A stretch of DNA of 64,000 nt from Ancrocorticia sp047602305 (GCA_047602305.1 JASGHO010000001.1:1488001-1552000); one strand, 5' to 3'; counted from the first letter of the stretch, positions 8,223 through 17,175 are shown. Made by a program: numbers and translations. The notes: generated from the sequence alone by a model not told the origin.

Positions 8223-9365
8223 TTATCGGAGGTCCGCTACCTCGTCACCGGCCAGCACGTCATCAGCAGCCACAGAACCAACTGCCACGTCACCAACCGC
8301 TGGCCACCGCACTTGCTCCCACATGTTCAGCCCGTACTTGCGCGAGAACCACATCCAGAGCAGCGCGGTCACGCCAATGGTCAAGGGCAGGGAGATGAGA
8401 AGCGACCACGGATCGACCGCGCCCTGTTCCAACGTGGCGCTGGAACTGAGCGGTGCGAGCAGGAAGAGGATGAGGTTGTTGGCGGTATGCATCACGATGG
8501 CGAGTTCGAGCCCGCCGGTCTTCCACACAAGCAGCGCCATGCAGATGGCGAATACTGCCAGGTCAATTTGCCCGACCCAGTCGTAGCCGTGTCCCAGAAT
8601 GAAGAACGGCACCGGAATCAGAATGCCCCACAGCGGCGATCGCAGCCAGACTCCCAGCAACTGCATGGGCAGCCCTCGGAAGACGTATTCTTCGGCGGCG
8701 CATTGCAACGGTGTCAGCGCGATGATGACCGCATAGAGCACGAAAGTGGTGCTGCTCGCGTCGGGCCAGGCGAAGTCGGCGGGCGGGTCAAGCAGGAACA
8801 GACCCGTCAGAACCACTCCGAAGATGGGGAACACGATTGCTGCCGCGCGCAGCATCAGGTCCCACCGCACCCGCATGTTGATCGAGTGGAGAGTGCCTTT
8901 CGCCTTGCCACCCCAGCGCATGCCGAGCAACGCGGCGGGGATCATGAGTGCCAGAAAGCCCAGAAGAAACATCAAGTCCATCGGATTTGATGGATCGAGA
9001 AGATCTTCGGTGGGCAACCACTGCGGCTCCACGGCGCCCACTTCGGTGAAGATCACGAGAACCGCAAAAAACACCAGAACGAGAAGCAGCAGCGCCACGT
9101 AGACTGCAAGCATCACGCCGACCGCCGCCAGCGGGCGCCACCATTTCGCACTTCTCGGTGTCGCTCGCATGAGTTGGTGGTAGGGAAGAGGATGGTCGAC
9201 GACGACGTCAGCGCCCGTCACCGCCGTAAAGGTTCCGTTGTGAGTGTTCGTGTCTGTGTCTGTGTCTGTGTCTGTGAAGGCCAGTGCGGCCGTGTCGTGA
9301 ATGTTCATGTACTCAGTATCTTGGTTGACTTGCGCCCGGGGATCACCCATGCGGTCGGACTTCAT
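8223..9365 (-). CDS. CPBP-family intramembrane protease with Asp-Thr repeat N-terminus
   Basis: The 380-residue protein has a polar N-terminus of about 85 residues that includes an Asp-Thr repeat (TDTDTDTDTNT, from the hexamer tract at 9250-9276), then about eight hydrophobic helices. The CPBP motif is AAEEYVFRGLPMQ, with a later FILGHGY histidine; the typical final NxxxxH region is present as MHTANN. GAGGTGG lies 5 nt before ATG 9365, which favours that start over two later in-frame ATGs. It is the first gene of a probable operon with the large membrane protein at 4649-8194. It is distantly related to the tandem pair at 2531-4632. The substrate is unknown. Confidence 0.82.
   Translation of the reverse strand: MKSDRMGDPRAQVNQDTEYMNIHDTAALAFTDTDTDTDTNTHNGTFTAVTGADVVVDHPLPYHQLMRATPRSAKWWRPLAAVGVMLAVYVALLLLVLVFFAVLVIFTEVGAVEPQWLPTEDLLDPSNPMDLMFLLGFLALMIPAALLGMRWGGKAKGTLHSINMRVRWDLMLRAAAIVFPIFGVVLTGLFLLDPPADFAWPDASSTTFVLYAVIIALTPLQCAAEEYVFRGLPMQLLGVWLRSPLWGILIPVPFFILGHGYDWVGQIDLAVFAICMALLVWKTGGLELAIVMHTANNLILFLLAPLSSSATLEQGAVDPWSLLISLPLTIGVTALLWMWFSRKYGLNMWEQVRWPAVGDVAVGSVAADDVLAGDEVADLR
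9250..9276. repeat. In-frame hexanucleotide repeat (GTGTCT)n, 4.5 units
   Basis: The tract encodes the Asp-Thr dipeptide run near the N-terminus of the CPBP protein at 8223-9365. The unit length of six keeps the frame, so slippage would add or remove Asp-Thr pairs and not switch the gene off. Confidence 0.85.
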
Positions 9366-9473
9366 GGGCCCACCTCATCCTTTTGCAGGCCCGCCTCATC
9401 CTTTTGGACGACGGCATATCCTCGACCGATTGTACGATGCGTGCGATGATGCCCGATCGGTAGGATGGCAGGC

Positions 9474-10703
9474 ATGACCGCGCACACCGCCACATTGCCC
9501 AGGAAGGCTTCCCGGAAGCGTATTCACCCGATACTCGTGTCGTTGTTGTGTATAGGTGCGGGCGCCTTCTGTTTCGTGGTCTCCTTCGGCCTTTCCTTTG
9601 ACCTGTATGGCGAGGCGGGAATCGAAGCGCTCACGGGATTCCTGATGCTGGACCTCGTCGTCGGACTCGCCGCGGGTATCGCCAGCGGGCCGGTGCGCCG
9701 TAGGGCCGTGGGAAACGCCTTCCTACTGGTAGCGGGAATATTCAGTTCCTTTGCGTTGCCGGCCACTGTCCTCGCCATTGTTCGCCTCGGTGAACGGCGG
9801 TCATTGCCGAGCGATGCGGCGATTGTCTTGCTCGCCGCGCTCGGGACTGCGGGAATGTCACTGTGGCAGGACACGGTGGTGGGGATAACGCCCGAAAATC
9901 CCCTGGTTGTCGCGGTAGGGTCGGCGATACTGACGATCGGATTGCTTCTCTGGGCGCGCGTGCGCGCAACTCGCGCCGCACTGATCGACGCATTGCGCAA
10001 GCAGGCCGAGTCCACCGAACAAGCGCGGGCCGCACTCGAGAAAAGCTACGAGGCAGAACTTGCCAGCGCCCGTGCACGCGAGCGCAGCGCCCTGGCACGC
10101 GACATGCACGACGGAATTTCTCACAAGCTTGCCATCGTCTCGATGCACGCCGGGGCGCTCGCCTCCAGGGATGATCTTTCACCCGAGCAGGTCCGGGAAA
10201 CGTCCCGGACGATCCGCGACGCCGCAGCCGAGGCGGGAGAGCTCCTTCGTGAAGTTCTCATCGCTCTCAGGTCCCCCGACTCCGACCCCCAGGCGTCCCC
10301 GTTACCCACAGCCGAATCGATCGAGACACTGGTCGCGGCGGCACAGGCGCGCGGCTCCCAGGTCTCATTGCTCTGGCGCAATCTCGCACCGAGTGAGCTT
10401 CATGCGGGCAGCGCGCAAGCGGTGGCATTGGCCCGCATCGTCGAGGAGAGCCTGATGAACGCGGCGAAGTACGCCCCCGGTGAGTCCCTGGACATCATCA
10501 TCACCCGCGAGGGCAATTCCCTCGTACTGAACGCAAGCAATCGACTCGGGGAGGCCGCGCCGTCGTCGCCCTTAGGCACCGGTCACGGTCTCATCGGAAT
10601 CGCCGAACGCGCCCGGCTTCTGGGCGGCCGCGCCGCGTCCGGCCCGACCCCTGACGGGCGTTTCGAAGTGGAGGTGGAGCTTCCGTGGAGGCCAACGAAC
10701 TGA
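9474..10703 (+). CDS. Sensor histidine kinase, HisKA_3 type
   Basis: About 409 residues. The ATG at 9474 is preferred to the in-frame ATG at 9465 because AGGATGG, which would be its RBS, overlaps the latter. Four to six membrane helices (to about residue 165) are followed by a coiled coil (QAESTEQARAALEKSYEAELASARARE), a HisKA_3 box with the phospho-histidine in ALARDMHDGISHKLA, and an HATPase_c domain with GHGLIGIAERARLLGG. The stop codon overlaps the response-regulator start (GTG at 10685) by 19 nt, so the two are translationally coupled. The stimulus is unknown. Confidence 0.92.
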   Translation: MTAHTATLPRKASRKRIHPILVSLLCIGAGAFCFVVSFGLSFDLYGEAGIEALTGFLMLDLVVGLAAGIASGPVRRRAVGNAFLLVAGIFSSFALPATVLAIVRLGERRSLPSDAAIVLLAALGTAGMSLWQDTVVGITPENPLVVAVGSAILTIGLLLWARVRATRAALIDALRKQAESTEQARAALEKSYEAELASARARERSALARDMHDGISHKLAIVSMHAGALASRDDLSPEQVRETSRTIRDAAAEAGELLREVLIALRSPDSDPQASPLPTAESIETLVAAAQARGSQVSLLWRNLAPSELHAGSAQAVALARIVEESLMNAAKYAPGESLDIIITREGNSLVLNASNRLGEAAPSSPLGTGHGLIGIAERARLLGGRAASGPTPDGRFEVEVELPWRPTN

Positions 10704-11572
10704 TAGAACGGGTCGAGCAGATTCGGGTTCTCGTCGTCGACGACGAGGCTCTCATGCGTGCCGGTATCCGCCTCATGGTCGACGGCGTCGGTGGTATCAC
10801 TGTGGTTGGTGAAGCCGCTGACGGAGCCGAGGCTCTCGACGCCGCGAACACTCTGGATCCCGACGTCATCCTCATGGACATCCGCATGCCTCGCATGAAC
10901 GGAATCGAAGCGGTCCGTGCCCTGCGCGAAGCGAGTTCGCGGGCTCACGTCATTGTTCTCACCGCTTTCGATACCGATGACTTCATTCTCGATGCGCTGC
11001 GCGAGGGGGCGCTCTCCTTCCTGCTGAAGGACTCGACTCCGGAACTGGTACTCGATTCGATCCGAGATGCCGCCAAGGGGAGGGCGCGGATCTCACCCGC
11101 CGTGCTCGCGCGTTTGGTTTCGCTGGCACAGAAACCGGGTGGTGTTGAGGGTGTCGCGGGTGATGGACGAACGGACGGAGCTTCCGCTGGACCTGCTGGA
11201 CCTGCTGGCTCCGGTCGCCCACCCGCGGACCCAACCAGAAGTGCCGCGGGCTCCGCTGGCACATTCGGAGGAGCTGCCAGAAATTCCACGGGCTCCGCTG
11301 GCCTACCCGCGAGCGCTGCCAGAAGTTCTACGGGCCCAACCAAGAACGCCGCGAGCCCCATCACCGCACCGGAGACGATCACCGAACGCGAGTGGGAGGT
11401 AGGCCGTTTTGTGGCGCAGGGACTCACCAACGCGGAGATTGCGGATGCCCTCTACCTCAGCCAGACCACCGTGAAGACCCACCTCGCCAGACTCTTCACG
11501 AAACTCCACGTGACCAACCGTGTGCAACTCGCCATCCGCATCCTCGAACTGGACGCTCCCCCGACAGATTGA
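10685..11572 (+). CDS. NarL/LuxR-family response regulator with long repetitive linker
   Basis: The 295-residue regulator starts at GTG 10685 after GGAGGTGGAG. It has a receiver domain with D19/D20 and phospho-acceptor D65 (MDIRMP), the FLLKDSTPE lysine loop, and a LuxR HTH at about 225-285 (ITEREWEVGRFVAQGLTNAEIADALYLS). Unlike the usual 210-220-residue NarL proteins, about 70 residues of Gly/Ala/Ser/Pro low-complexity sequence sit between the domains (about 155-222), built from imperfect repeats such as AGPAGPAGS and GSAG. It forms one operon with the overlapping kinase upstream. The linker is unusual; see the findings. Confidence 0.92.
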   Translation: MEANELIERVEQIRVLVVDDEALMRAGIRLMVDGVGGITVVGEAADGAEALDAANTLDPDVILMDIRMPRMNGIEAVRALREASSRAHVIVLTAFDTDDFILDALREGALSFLLKDSTPELVLDSIRDAAKGRARISPAVLARLVSLAQKPGGVEGVAGDGRTDGASAGPAGPAGSGRPPADPTRSAAGSAGTFGGAARNSTGSAGLPASAARSSTGPTKNAASPITAPETITEREWEVGRFVAQGLTNAEIADALYLSQTTVKTHLARLFTKLHVTNRVQLAIRILELDAPPTD

Positions 11573-11744
11573 TGGACAATCCTATGGACGGTTGATGGAC
11601 GCTCCCCTGGCAGGTTGATCCCCGCTCCCAACAGGTTGAAAGGGTTAGATCTGAGCAGGTCGAGAAGGACGTTGCCAGTCTCGTCACCGTTCAGTCCTAC
11701 CGTTCCTCCTACTGATACTCCGAGATTCCAGAAAGGTAACTGAG

Positions 11745-12992
11745 ATGTCGACAATTCTGTTCGGCGCGATCATGTTCAATCTTGCCGAGGTGACGAGAAT
11801 GATCGAGGTGGCGAAGGCACTCAATCCCACTCACCGCGCTGTCATTTTCGGTTTCGAGGATGACTATGTTCATCTGGTGACGAGCTCAGGGTTCGAGTAC
11901 CACGCCCTCGAGCCCGCGTGGACCACGGCAGAACGCGAACAGGCCCTCCGGTTCGATCAGGGGCGCTCTCTTCGCAACCCTTTCACCGCCGCTATGGTTG
12001 CTTCCCGTGTCGAGGCCGAGCGCGCACTCATCAGGGCGACCGGCGCGGACGCCGTCGTCGTTGGAACAAACGTGACGTCCATGATCTCGGCCCGGGCCGA
12101 GAAGGTTCCACTCTTCTACCCGGTGCCTTTCGCGCTCACCGGGCCGCACGTGAAACAGACTCCGCATCTCGGTCTCGTTCGCGGCGCCGGAACGTTGTCG
12201 CGCGGACTCGATCGCGCGCTGACTCGTGCGTTCCGTTGGGTGTATACGCGGGCGCCGCTTGCTCCACGCTCCTTCAGCCGGGTGGCGCGCGCGAACGGTG
12301 TCCCGGCATTGCGGACCATCGCGTCGCTGCTGGAAGCAGACCACAACCTTCTGACAGTCATGGAACCGGAGCTGAAGGGGTACACGCTACCTGCAGGATA
12401 TGAGCGCGTCGGCCCCATTTTCGCCCACCTTGATGCCCAGATTCCCGATATCGTCCACGAACTTGCGGCGCGCCCGGAACCTCTGGTCTATCTCGGGCTG
12501 GGGTCGTCGGCGAGCCGCAAGCTGACGTTGGCCGTTGCGTGCCAGCTCGGGACGCTTCCGGTCAACGTGATCGCCCCGGTTGGTCACTACGTGAACGACG
12601 ACGACGTCCTGCCCGCCAACATCCACGTGACACCGCTACTTCCGGCTCACGAACTCGGTGGACTGATCGACGCCGCCGTTCTCCACGGAGGTCAGGGAAC
12701 CGTTCAGACAGCGTGCGCAACGGGAGTTCCGTTCGTGGGTATGGGTCTGCAACCGGAGCAGACCTGGAACGTGGCCGTGTGCGCGACGCAAGGCAACGCC
12801 ATTGCGCTCTCGCCACGCGCGGGCGCCACCTCTGCCCTACCGGACGCCGTTCGCCGCCTCCTGAATGAGGCGAGTTTCCGGGAGGCTGCCGCGAGAGTGC
12901 AAAGGGAGTTTTCCGCTGAGGATGGGGCCAAAGCGAGTGCTCGTTACATCGAGCAGAGACTTTCTCTTGCGGAAAGTGAAAGTAACAGCTAG
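11745..12992 (+). CDS. GT1-family glycosyltransferase (macrolide/UGT-like)
   Basis: The 415-residue protein has the two-lobed GT-B layout. The N-terminal acceptor lobe begins with a Rossmann strand (STILFGAIMFNLAEVTRMIEVAKAL). The C-terminal donor lobe contains VYLGLGSSASRKL and the family signature HGGQGTVQTACATGVPFVGMGLQPEQTWN at about 303-331, which binds the UDP-sugar. Such enzymes glycosylate lipids or small molecules in the cytosol. AAAGGTAAC provides an RBS before ATG 11745. No biosynthetic cluster surrounds it, so the acceptor is unknown; glycolipid synthesis or drug inactivation are both possible. Confidence 0.82.
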   Translation: MSTILFGAIMFNLAEVTRMIEVAKALNPTHRAVIFGFEDDYVHLVTSSGFEYHALEPAWTTAEREQALRFDQGRSLRNPFTAAMVASRVEAERALIRATGADAVVVGTNVTSMISARAEKVPLFYPVPFALTGPHVKQTPHLGLVRGAGTLSRGLDRALTRAFRWVYTRAPLAPRSFSRVARANGVPALRTIASLLEADHNLLTVMEPELKGYTLPAGYERVGPIFAHLDAQIPDIVHELAARPEPLVYLGLGSSASRKLTLAVACQLGTLPVNVIAPVGHYVNDDDVLPANIHVTPLLPAHELGGLIDAAVLHGGQGTVQTACATGVPFVGMGLQPEQTWNVAVCATQGNAIALSPRAGATSALPDAVRRLLNEASFREAAARVQREFSAEDGAKASARYIEQRLSLAESESNS

Positions 12993-12995
12993 ACT
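12967..12995 (+). promoter_or_regulatory. Promoter of small membrane protein/regulator pair
   Basis: TTGCGG (12967-12972), a 17-nt spacer and TAGACT (12990-12995) precede ATG 13003 by 7 nt. Transcription would start at or next to the ATG, giving a leaderless mRNA. The promoter overlaps the end of the glycosyltransferase gene. Confidence 0.6.
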
Positions 12996-13002
12996 TTCCA
13001 AC

Positions 13003-13479
13003 ATGGAAAACAAGAAGCACCCAGAAGCCGGCGGCTACTCCGCCGATGAGGCTCTGCGCGACGCCGCTCAAGCACGTTCACTCGCGCAGCAGGCCCAGAA
13101 TGTTCCCCTACCCCCATTCGTGATCGCACTACTTGCCACGGTTCTCCCCCTGTCAAGCTTTGGATCGGTCATCACCTCGCCGTGGAACTACATCTTCCTC
13201 GTCGCATCCCTTCTCGTCGCAGGTGGCACGGTCGGCTATTCGGCCAAAATCATGGACAACCACGGAGTCCGGCCCCTCATCCTCGACGAACTGTCCAGAC
13301 AACCACGCATTCTCATCACGCTCGTGTTGAGCACATTGGTCTACGTCGCCACGTTGCCCTTGACGGACATCTTTGGGTGGAGCCCGTGGATCATCCCGCT
13401 GGTCGGCTGCTCTGTCAGCGCCCTCTGGGTGTTCCTTATGGTTTCACTGAACCGCCAGGCAAAGTCGAGGGCCAAGTGA
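13003..13479 (+). CDS. Four-helix membrane protein of unknown function
   Basis: The 158-residue protein has a polar N-terminus (MENKKHPEAGGYSADEALRDAAQARSLAQQAQ) and about four hydrophobic segments. There is no RBS; the promoter just upstream suggests leaderless translation. It overlaps the downstream regulator by a GTGA junction (13476-13479), so the two are co-expressed. Small membrane proteins of this kind paired with a PadR/MarR-like winged-helix protein are common in Actinobacteria and Firmicutes. No enzymatic motif is visible. Confidence 0.75.
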   Translation: MENKKHPEAGGYSADEALRDAAQARSLAQQAQNVPLPPFVIALLATVLPLSSFGSVITSPWNYIFLVASLLVAGGTVGYSAKIMDNHGVRPLILDELSRQPRILITLVLSTLVYVATLPLTDIFGWSPWIIPLVGCSVSALWVFLMVSLNRQAKSRAK

Positions 13480-13793
13480 GCACTCCAGCCTTCCACGAGA
13501 TCCTGCATACTCCACATCGGCTCCGCATCTGCGTCATGCTGAGTCAAGTGGAGCAGGCAGAGTTCTCACTCCTTCGGGACACCCTGGACGTCGCAGACTC
13601 CGTCCTTTCCAAGCAGTTGAAAGTCCTCGTCGACGCCGGCTACGTCACCCTCAGCAAGCCCGCCGGTCAGGGAGGCCGGCGCCGCACCTGGGCCGGACTG
13701 ACTCGAAGCGGACGCACCGCGGTGAAGGAACACCTAGCCGCACTGGAGCAAATGATCCACACCACACAGGCCACTGCGGCCAACTGGAAGTAG
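13476..13793 (+). CDS. Winged-helix transcriptional regulator (HTH_27/MarR-like)
   Basis: The 105-residue protein starts at GTG 13476, which overlaps the TGA of the preceding membrane-protein gene. It shows a compact winged helix: HTPHRLRICVMLSQVEQAEFSLLRDTLDVADSVLSKQLKVLVDAGYV is helix-turn-helix, and LSKPAGQGGRRRTWAGLTRSGR is the wing. The family commonly represses its own operon with the linked membrane protein. No ligand-binding domain is present. Confidence 0.85.
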   Translation: MSTPAFHEILHTPHRLRICVMLSQVEQAEFSLLRDTLDVADSVLSKQLKVLVDAGYVTLSKPAGQGGRRRTWAGLTRSGRTAVKEHLAALEQMIHTTQATAANWK

Positions 13794-14098
13794 TGGGTGG
13801 TGGAGGGCTCGTGGCCCTGGCGGGCGTTGGCGGGCGCGACGACCCTACCCCCGGAGGCGGGCTCGCGGCCCTCTGGTTCCCACTCACGGAGGTGACGGAG
13901 GGCGCCGTCGTCGGTATGCGGCGTCGTCGCCCTCCCCATCCCAACCCACCCCACCCGAAGAGGTGACGTTTACGTGGAGAGGTCACGCCAACATACCGTG
14001 ACCTCTCCACGAAACTGTGGCCTCTTTGTGAGGATTCAGGGCCAATAAACCAGAGTTCACAAACCACGAGTCACAAGGTGAACCGATGAGCTATGGCA
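13794..14098. other. Intergenic region with G+C-rich repeats and a palindromic element
   Basis: There is no credible gene. GTCGTC and GGAGGCGGG-type low-complexity sequence is followed by the palindromic element at 13973-14028 (separate entry). Confidence 0.6.
13973..14028. repeat. Dispersed palindromic element, copy 1
   Basis: CGTGGAGAGGTCACG (13973-13987) is a perfect 15-bp inverted repeat with 13997-14011 across 9 nt. It is followed 5 nt later by GTGGCCTCTTTG. The same order (palindrome with GGAGAGGTCAC arms, then GTGGCCTCTT) recurs at 23583-23655. A REP-like element, small mobile element or structured RNA are possible. Confidence 0.6.
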
Positions 14099-15097
14099 TC
14101 AAGAATTCTGTGCTGCCATTGCAGCGCGGAGGGCGGGTTCAACCTGTTCGAAGAGGAAGTCGAGGCTGAGGGGCCCGTTCGCCGCAGTCGTGGCAAAGCC
14201 CATCTTGGGGTCGGTCCAGATCACCGCACCGGATTTCACCGCAGGCAGCTCTTGGAATAGCGGATCCGCTTCGAGAGATGCACGGGCATTCGTCGGATCG
14301 AAGATGACCAGTACGTCCGCATCGAGCTGATCGATGTTTTCTGCCGAGATGGTGTCGCCCGCAGCAGCAGATGCCTGAGCATCGTCAAGCTTCAGACCAA
14401 GGTCAAGCAACGACCCTGGAACGGCATAGCCAAATCCACCGATCTGTGGAGCATAGATGAGGTTGTTGACGGTGAGCTCATCAAGGGCTCCGAGGTCCGC
14501 AGTCTTCTTCGCAACAGCCTGCTCATAGTCACTCAGAATGCCGGGCACTTTCGCTTCGCTACCGGTAGCGCGTGCGATCGTCGCGAGGTTGTCCTGCCAA
14601 CTGCTCGCATTGGTGTCCGAGAAGATGATCGTCGGAGCGATATCCTCCAAACGCTCCCAAGTCTTCTCGTCAGCCGCGTACTCCGGCGCAATGATGAGAT
14701 CGGGCTCGTACGTGGCAATCTTCTCGACGTTTATTTCACCCGCCGCAAGGAGTGAACCATCGGCCTCCCACGTCACATGTTCTTTGATCCATGGCATCTG
14801 TGCAAGTGTCTGCTCGTCGGCTGCGAACGCTACGGGTTCGAGCCCAAGCGAGATAAGGGGATCGAAGCTAGCAGTCGGTAGGGCGACAATGCGCTCAGGC
14901 TCATCGGGAATCTCTGTCTCACCGTATTCATGCTCGATCACCACCGGGAAGCCTGTCGATTCTGCGGGGCTGGTTGCAGCATCATCGTCAGCCTTCTGAT
15001 CGGCACTGCTACCGCATGCGCTGAGCGTGAGCGCGAAGATCGCTGCGCTTGCAACCAGCGCGGAACGAAGCGGACGGAGAGGTTTCTGCTGAATCAT
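14099..15097 (-). CDS. Iron-siderophore ABC transporter substrate-binding lipoprotein
   Basis: About 332 residues from ATG 15097, which has RBS AGAAGGAA 4 nt upstream; the longer frame from 15151 lacks one. A lipoprotein signal peptide ends in the lipobox LSAC. The PeriBP_2 fold follows: GFPVVIEHEYGETEIPDEPERIVALP, then a central region (YEPDLIIAPEYAADEKTWERLEDIAPTI) and a C-terminal LDADVLVIFDP. It captures ferric siderophores outside the membrane. It lies 34 bp behind the siderophore-interacting protein gene and should share its iron-regulated promoter (box at 17069). No permease or ATPase is adjacent, so it must use a transporter encoded elsewhere, possibly the one at 52298-55493. Confidence 0.88.
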   Translation of the reverse strand: MIQQKPLRPLRSALVASAAIFALTLSACGSSADQKADDDAATSPAESTGFPVVIEHEYGETEIPDEPERIVALPTASFDPLISLGLEPVAFAADEQTLAQMPWIKEHVTWEADGSLLAAGEINVEKIATYEPDLIIAPEYAADEKTWERLEDIAPTIIFSDTNASSWQDNLATIARATGSEAKVPGILSDYEQAVAKKTADLGALDELTVNNLIYAPQIGGFGYAVPGSLLDLGLKLDDAQASAAAGDTISAENIDQLDADVLVIFDPTNARASLEADPLFQELPAVKSGAVIWTDPKMGFATTAANGPLSLDFLFEQVEPALRAAMAAQNS

Positions 15098-15131
15098 TGT
15101 GTTCCTTCTTTTCGAAATGATTGGGAGCGGT

Positions 15132-16988
15132 TCAAGCGGAGCGGAGCACACGCAGCACCACGTTCCAGCCGAAACGCTCAGTTTCCGTAACGGTCAAGTC
15201 AGCTGCGGCAAATATCTGGGCAAGCTCGTCATCGGTGCGAAAGCCAGAGCCGTGCAACGCCAGGTTCAGCAGATCATGCTCAAAATCGTGCTCATCAGGC
15301 GCATCAGTGAGATCGAGTGTGCTCTCGATGACTAGCACACGACCGGCGGCGTTGAGATTCCCAGCAGCCCTGCTCAGCAGATGCACCGCGTCTGCATCTG
15401 GGTGTTCCGCAAGGCGGTTCACAAACAGCACGGCATCGGCGTGCGGAGCCGCCTCGAAGGGCGATTGTGCAAGCAGTGAAATGCGTTCCCGTCTCTCAGC
15501 TGGCAACCGCCGTGCATCCAACTCACGTTTCACATATTCCGCCTGTGCAGGGAGGGCAACCACAGTGATCTGCATGTCTGGGTGGTGCGCAGTCAAGGTA
15601 TCGGCAAGCGAAACAGCTCCATCGGCATGCAGCACCAGGTGGTCAATTCCCTGCATCGCAGATGTAGCAGCCAATGCGGAAGCATGCAGACGAGCAAGGC
15701 TCTCAGCTTGATCCTGCACTTCCGTCTCGAAACCGATATCGCGACGCGCATCTTGGAAACTGTGCCCTGTCACCCGTTGATACACACTCGAGCCAGTGCG
15801 CACCGCTTCTGTGAGATCGAGTAGGGCGAGTTCTTTCGCCCCTGTCACACCGTCCCGGCGCAGCACGTCGAGCACGTACTCATTCGTGAGGAATTCGCCC
15901 GTATTGCTTAGCGCATAGCGCCCAGGCGAAGTCTCAATCAGAATTTCAATGGATACGAGATAACGCAGCAGTTTGCCGATAGCCCGCTCATCCGCTCCAC
16001 AGGCCTTGGCCAGTCCCTCGGCATCGGTCACGCCGTGAAAGATCAGTTCTCCGAGCCCTAGGTTCGCTGTGGCTCGAATCGCCAGCGGTGGCGCAATCTC
16101 AGCCAACTCGTGAAATGTCTCGAAGGCTTCCGGATTCTTCTCAGGATCGGGAACCGCGGGATCCTCGTCGAGTGTGACTACATCACCGTGCTTCCAGTAC
16201 CCGACGAAATCGATGTTCTCCTTCGGTAGACCACGCTCGATAACCAGATGCCGCCTGATGTGTTTGACCGCGCTCGATTCACCTGCAATCCAGGCGAATG
16301 CCTCGCCTTCCCACCACTCGACGGAGCGTACTGCGTCGAGCAACAGGTCGGTGGTGCCAGCAGCCCGACCGCCCCGCGGCAGCCAGGTCACTTTCACACC
16401 GGGGAGTTTGCGCAGCGGGAGTCGATGCGCGGCCACGGCAACCTCGATGAAAACCTGCGCACGAGCATCTTCAGGTAGCTCCTCCAGCAGGCGCGCAATG
16501 GCTGGTATCGCGGTGTCATCCCCCGCGACGAGAAGCCAATCGGCACTGGGCAGCGCCATACTGGCAGGTGGGCCGAGAATGTGCATTCGATCGCCGGGTT
16601 CTGCGCGATAAGCCCAGGTCGTGGCAACACCCACACCGTGCTTCACAAAGTCGACGGCGAGTTCGCCTTTCTCGGCGTCGTAGCCGCGAACCGTGTATTC
16701 CTTCGCAATCGGGCGCGGATCCCGCGGAAACTTCACCATGCCGAACTGCTGCTCGGGAAGCACGGGCTCCTGCTCACCTGGATACGGAAAATACAGTCGA
16801 ATCGGGTCATCGAAGCCACTGCTTCGGAACTCGGGGAGTTCAAGTCCCTCCTCATTCCGAAAGCGCCAGAGCTGCTCGCCTCGCAGATACACTCTGCGCA
16901 TTGCAGGGGTGAGGTCTTCAACCCTCGACACCGTCAATTCACGCAGCGTCAACGGGTGGGCTTGGATCTCTCTGATCGATCTCGGCAT
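15132..16988 (-). CDS. Siderophore-interacting protein fused to a methyltransferase-like domain
   Basis: About 618 residues from ATG 16988 (GAGGAG 4 nt upstream); the frame is open back to 17060. Residues 1-280 form a SIP-type FAD/NAD(P)H ferric-siderophore reductase: RRVYLRGEQL, RLYFPYP, EYTVRGYDAEKGELAVDFVKHG and GPPASMALPSADWLLVAGDDTAIPAIARLLEE. Residues about 310-618 resemble plant-type O-methyltransferases: a winged-helix dimerisation part (GELIFHGVTDAEGLAKACG) and a Rossmann half (HLVLHADGAVSLADTLTAHHPDMQITVVALP; FVNRLAEHPDADAVHLLSRAAGNLNAAGRVLVIES). The glycine-rich SAM loop is weak, so catalysis by the second half is uncertain. The reductase would release iron from imported siderophores in the cytosol. 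It is the first gene of an iron-box operon with the binding lipoprotein. Confidence 0.85.
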   Translation of the reverse strand: MPRSIREIQAHPLTLRELTVSRVEDLTPAMRRVYLRGEQLWRFRNEEGLELPEFRSSGFDDPIRLYFPYPGEQEPVLPEQQFGMVKFPRDPRPIAKEYTVRGYDAEKGELAVDFVKHGVGVATTWAYRAEPGDRMHILGPPASMALPSADWLLVAGDDTAIPAIARLLEELPEDARAQVFIEVAVAAHRLPLRKLPGVKVTWLPRGGRAAGTTDLLLDAVRSVEWWEGEAFAWIAGESSAVKHIRRHLVIERGLPKENIDFVGYWKHGDVVTLDEDPAVPDPEKNPEAFETFHELAEIAPPLAIRATANLGLGELIFHGVTDAEGLAKACGADERAIGKLLRYLVSIEILIETSPGRYALSNTGEFLTNEYVLDVLRRDGVTGAKELALLDLTEAVRTGSSVYQRVTGHSFQDARRDIGFETEVQDQAESLARLHASALAATSAMQGIDHLVLHADGAVSLADTLTAHHPDMQITVVALPAQAEYVKRELDARRLPAERRERISLLAQSPFEAAPHADAVLFVNRLAEHPDADAVHLLSRAAGNLNAAGRVLVIESTLDLTDAPDEHDFEHDLLNLALHGSGFRTDDELAQIFAAADLTVTETERFGWNVVLRVLRSA

Positions 16989-17068
16989 TCGACTCCTCGG
17001 CTGTAACTTCAACACACGGCTTCCCGTGCCGATTCGAAACCGGCACAGCAAAACAAACATCGCCTAGT

Positions 17069-17087
17069 GTAGGTTAGGCTTACCTAA
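17069..17087. promoter_or_regulatory. DtxR/IdeR-type iron box
   Basis: The 19-bp site GTAGGTTAGGCTTACCTAA is a near match to the actinobacterial DtxR/IdeR consensus. It lies in the divergent region between the siderophore-interacting protein gene and the AraC regulator. With iron, DtxR-Fe should repress one or both. Confidence 0.85.
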
Positions 17088-17175
17088 TACAATGATCGTT
17101 TTCGCCACTTCATAAAGATTTCCGTCAACCTTTCCTGCACCACCCCACCCATCACCACCGCGCGATATAGAGCCC

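Noticed and set aside
13182..13475. Upstream extension of the winged-helix regulator frame
   Set aside because: It overlaps the membrane-protein gene in another frame; the GTG at the GTGA junction is the natural start.
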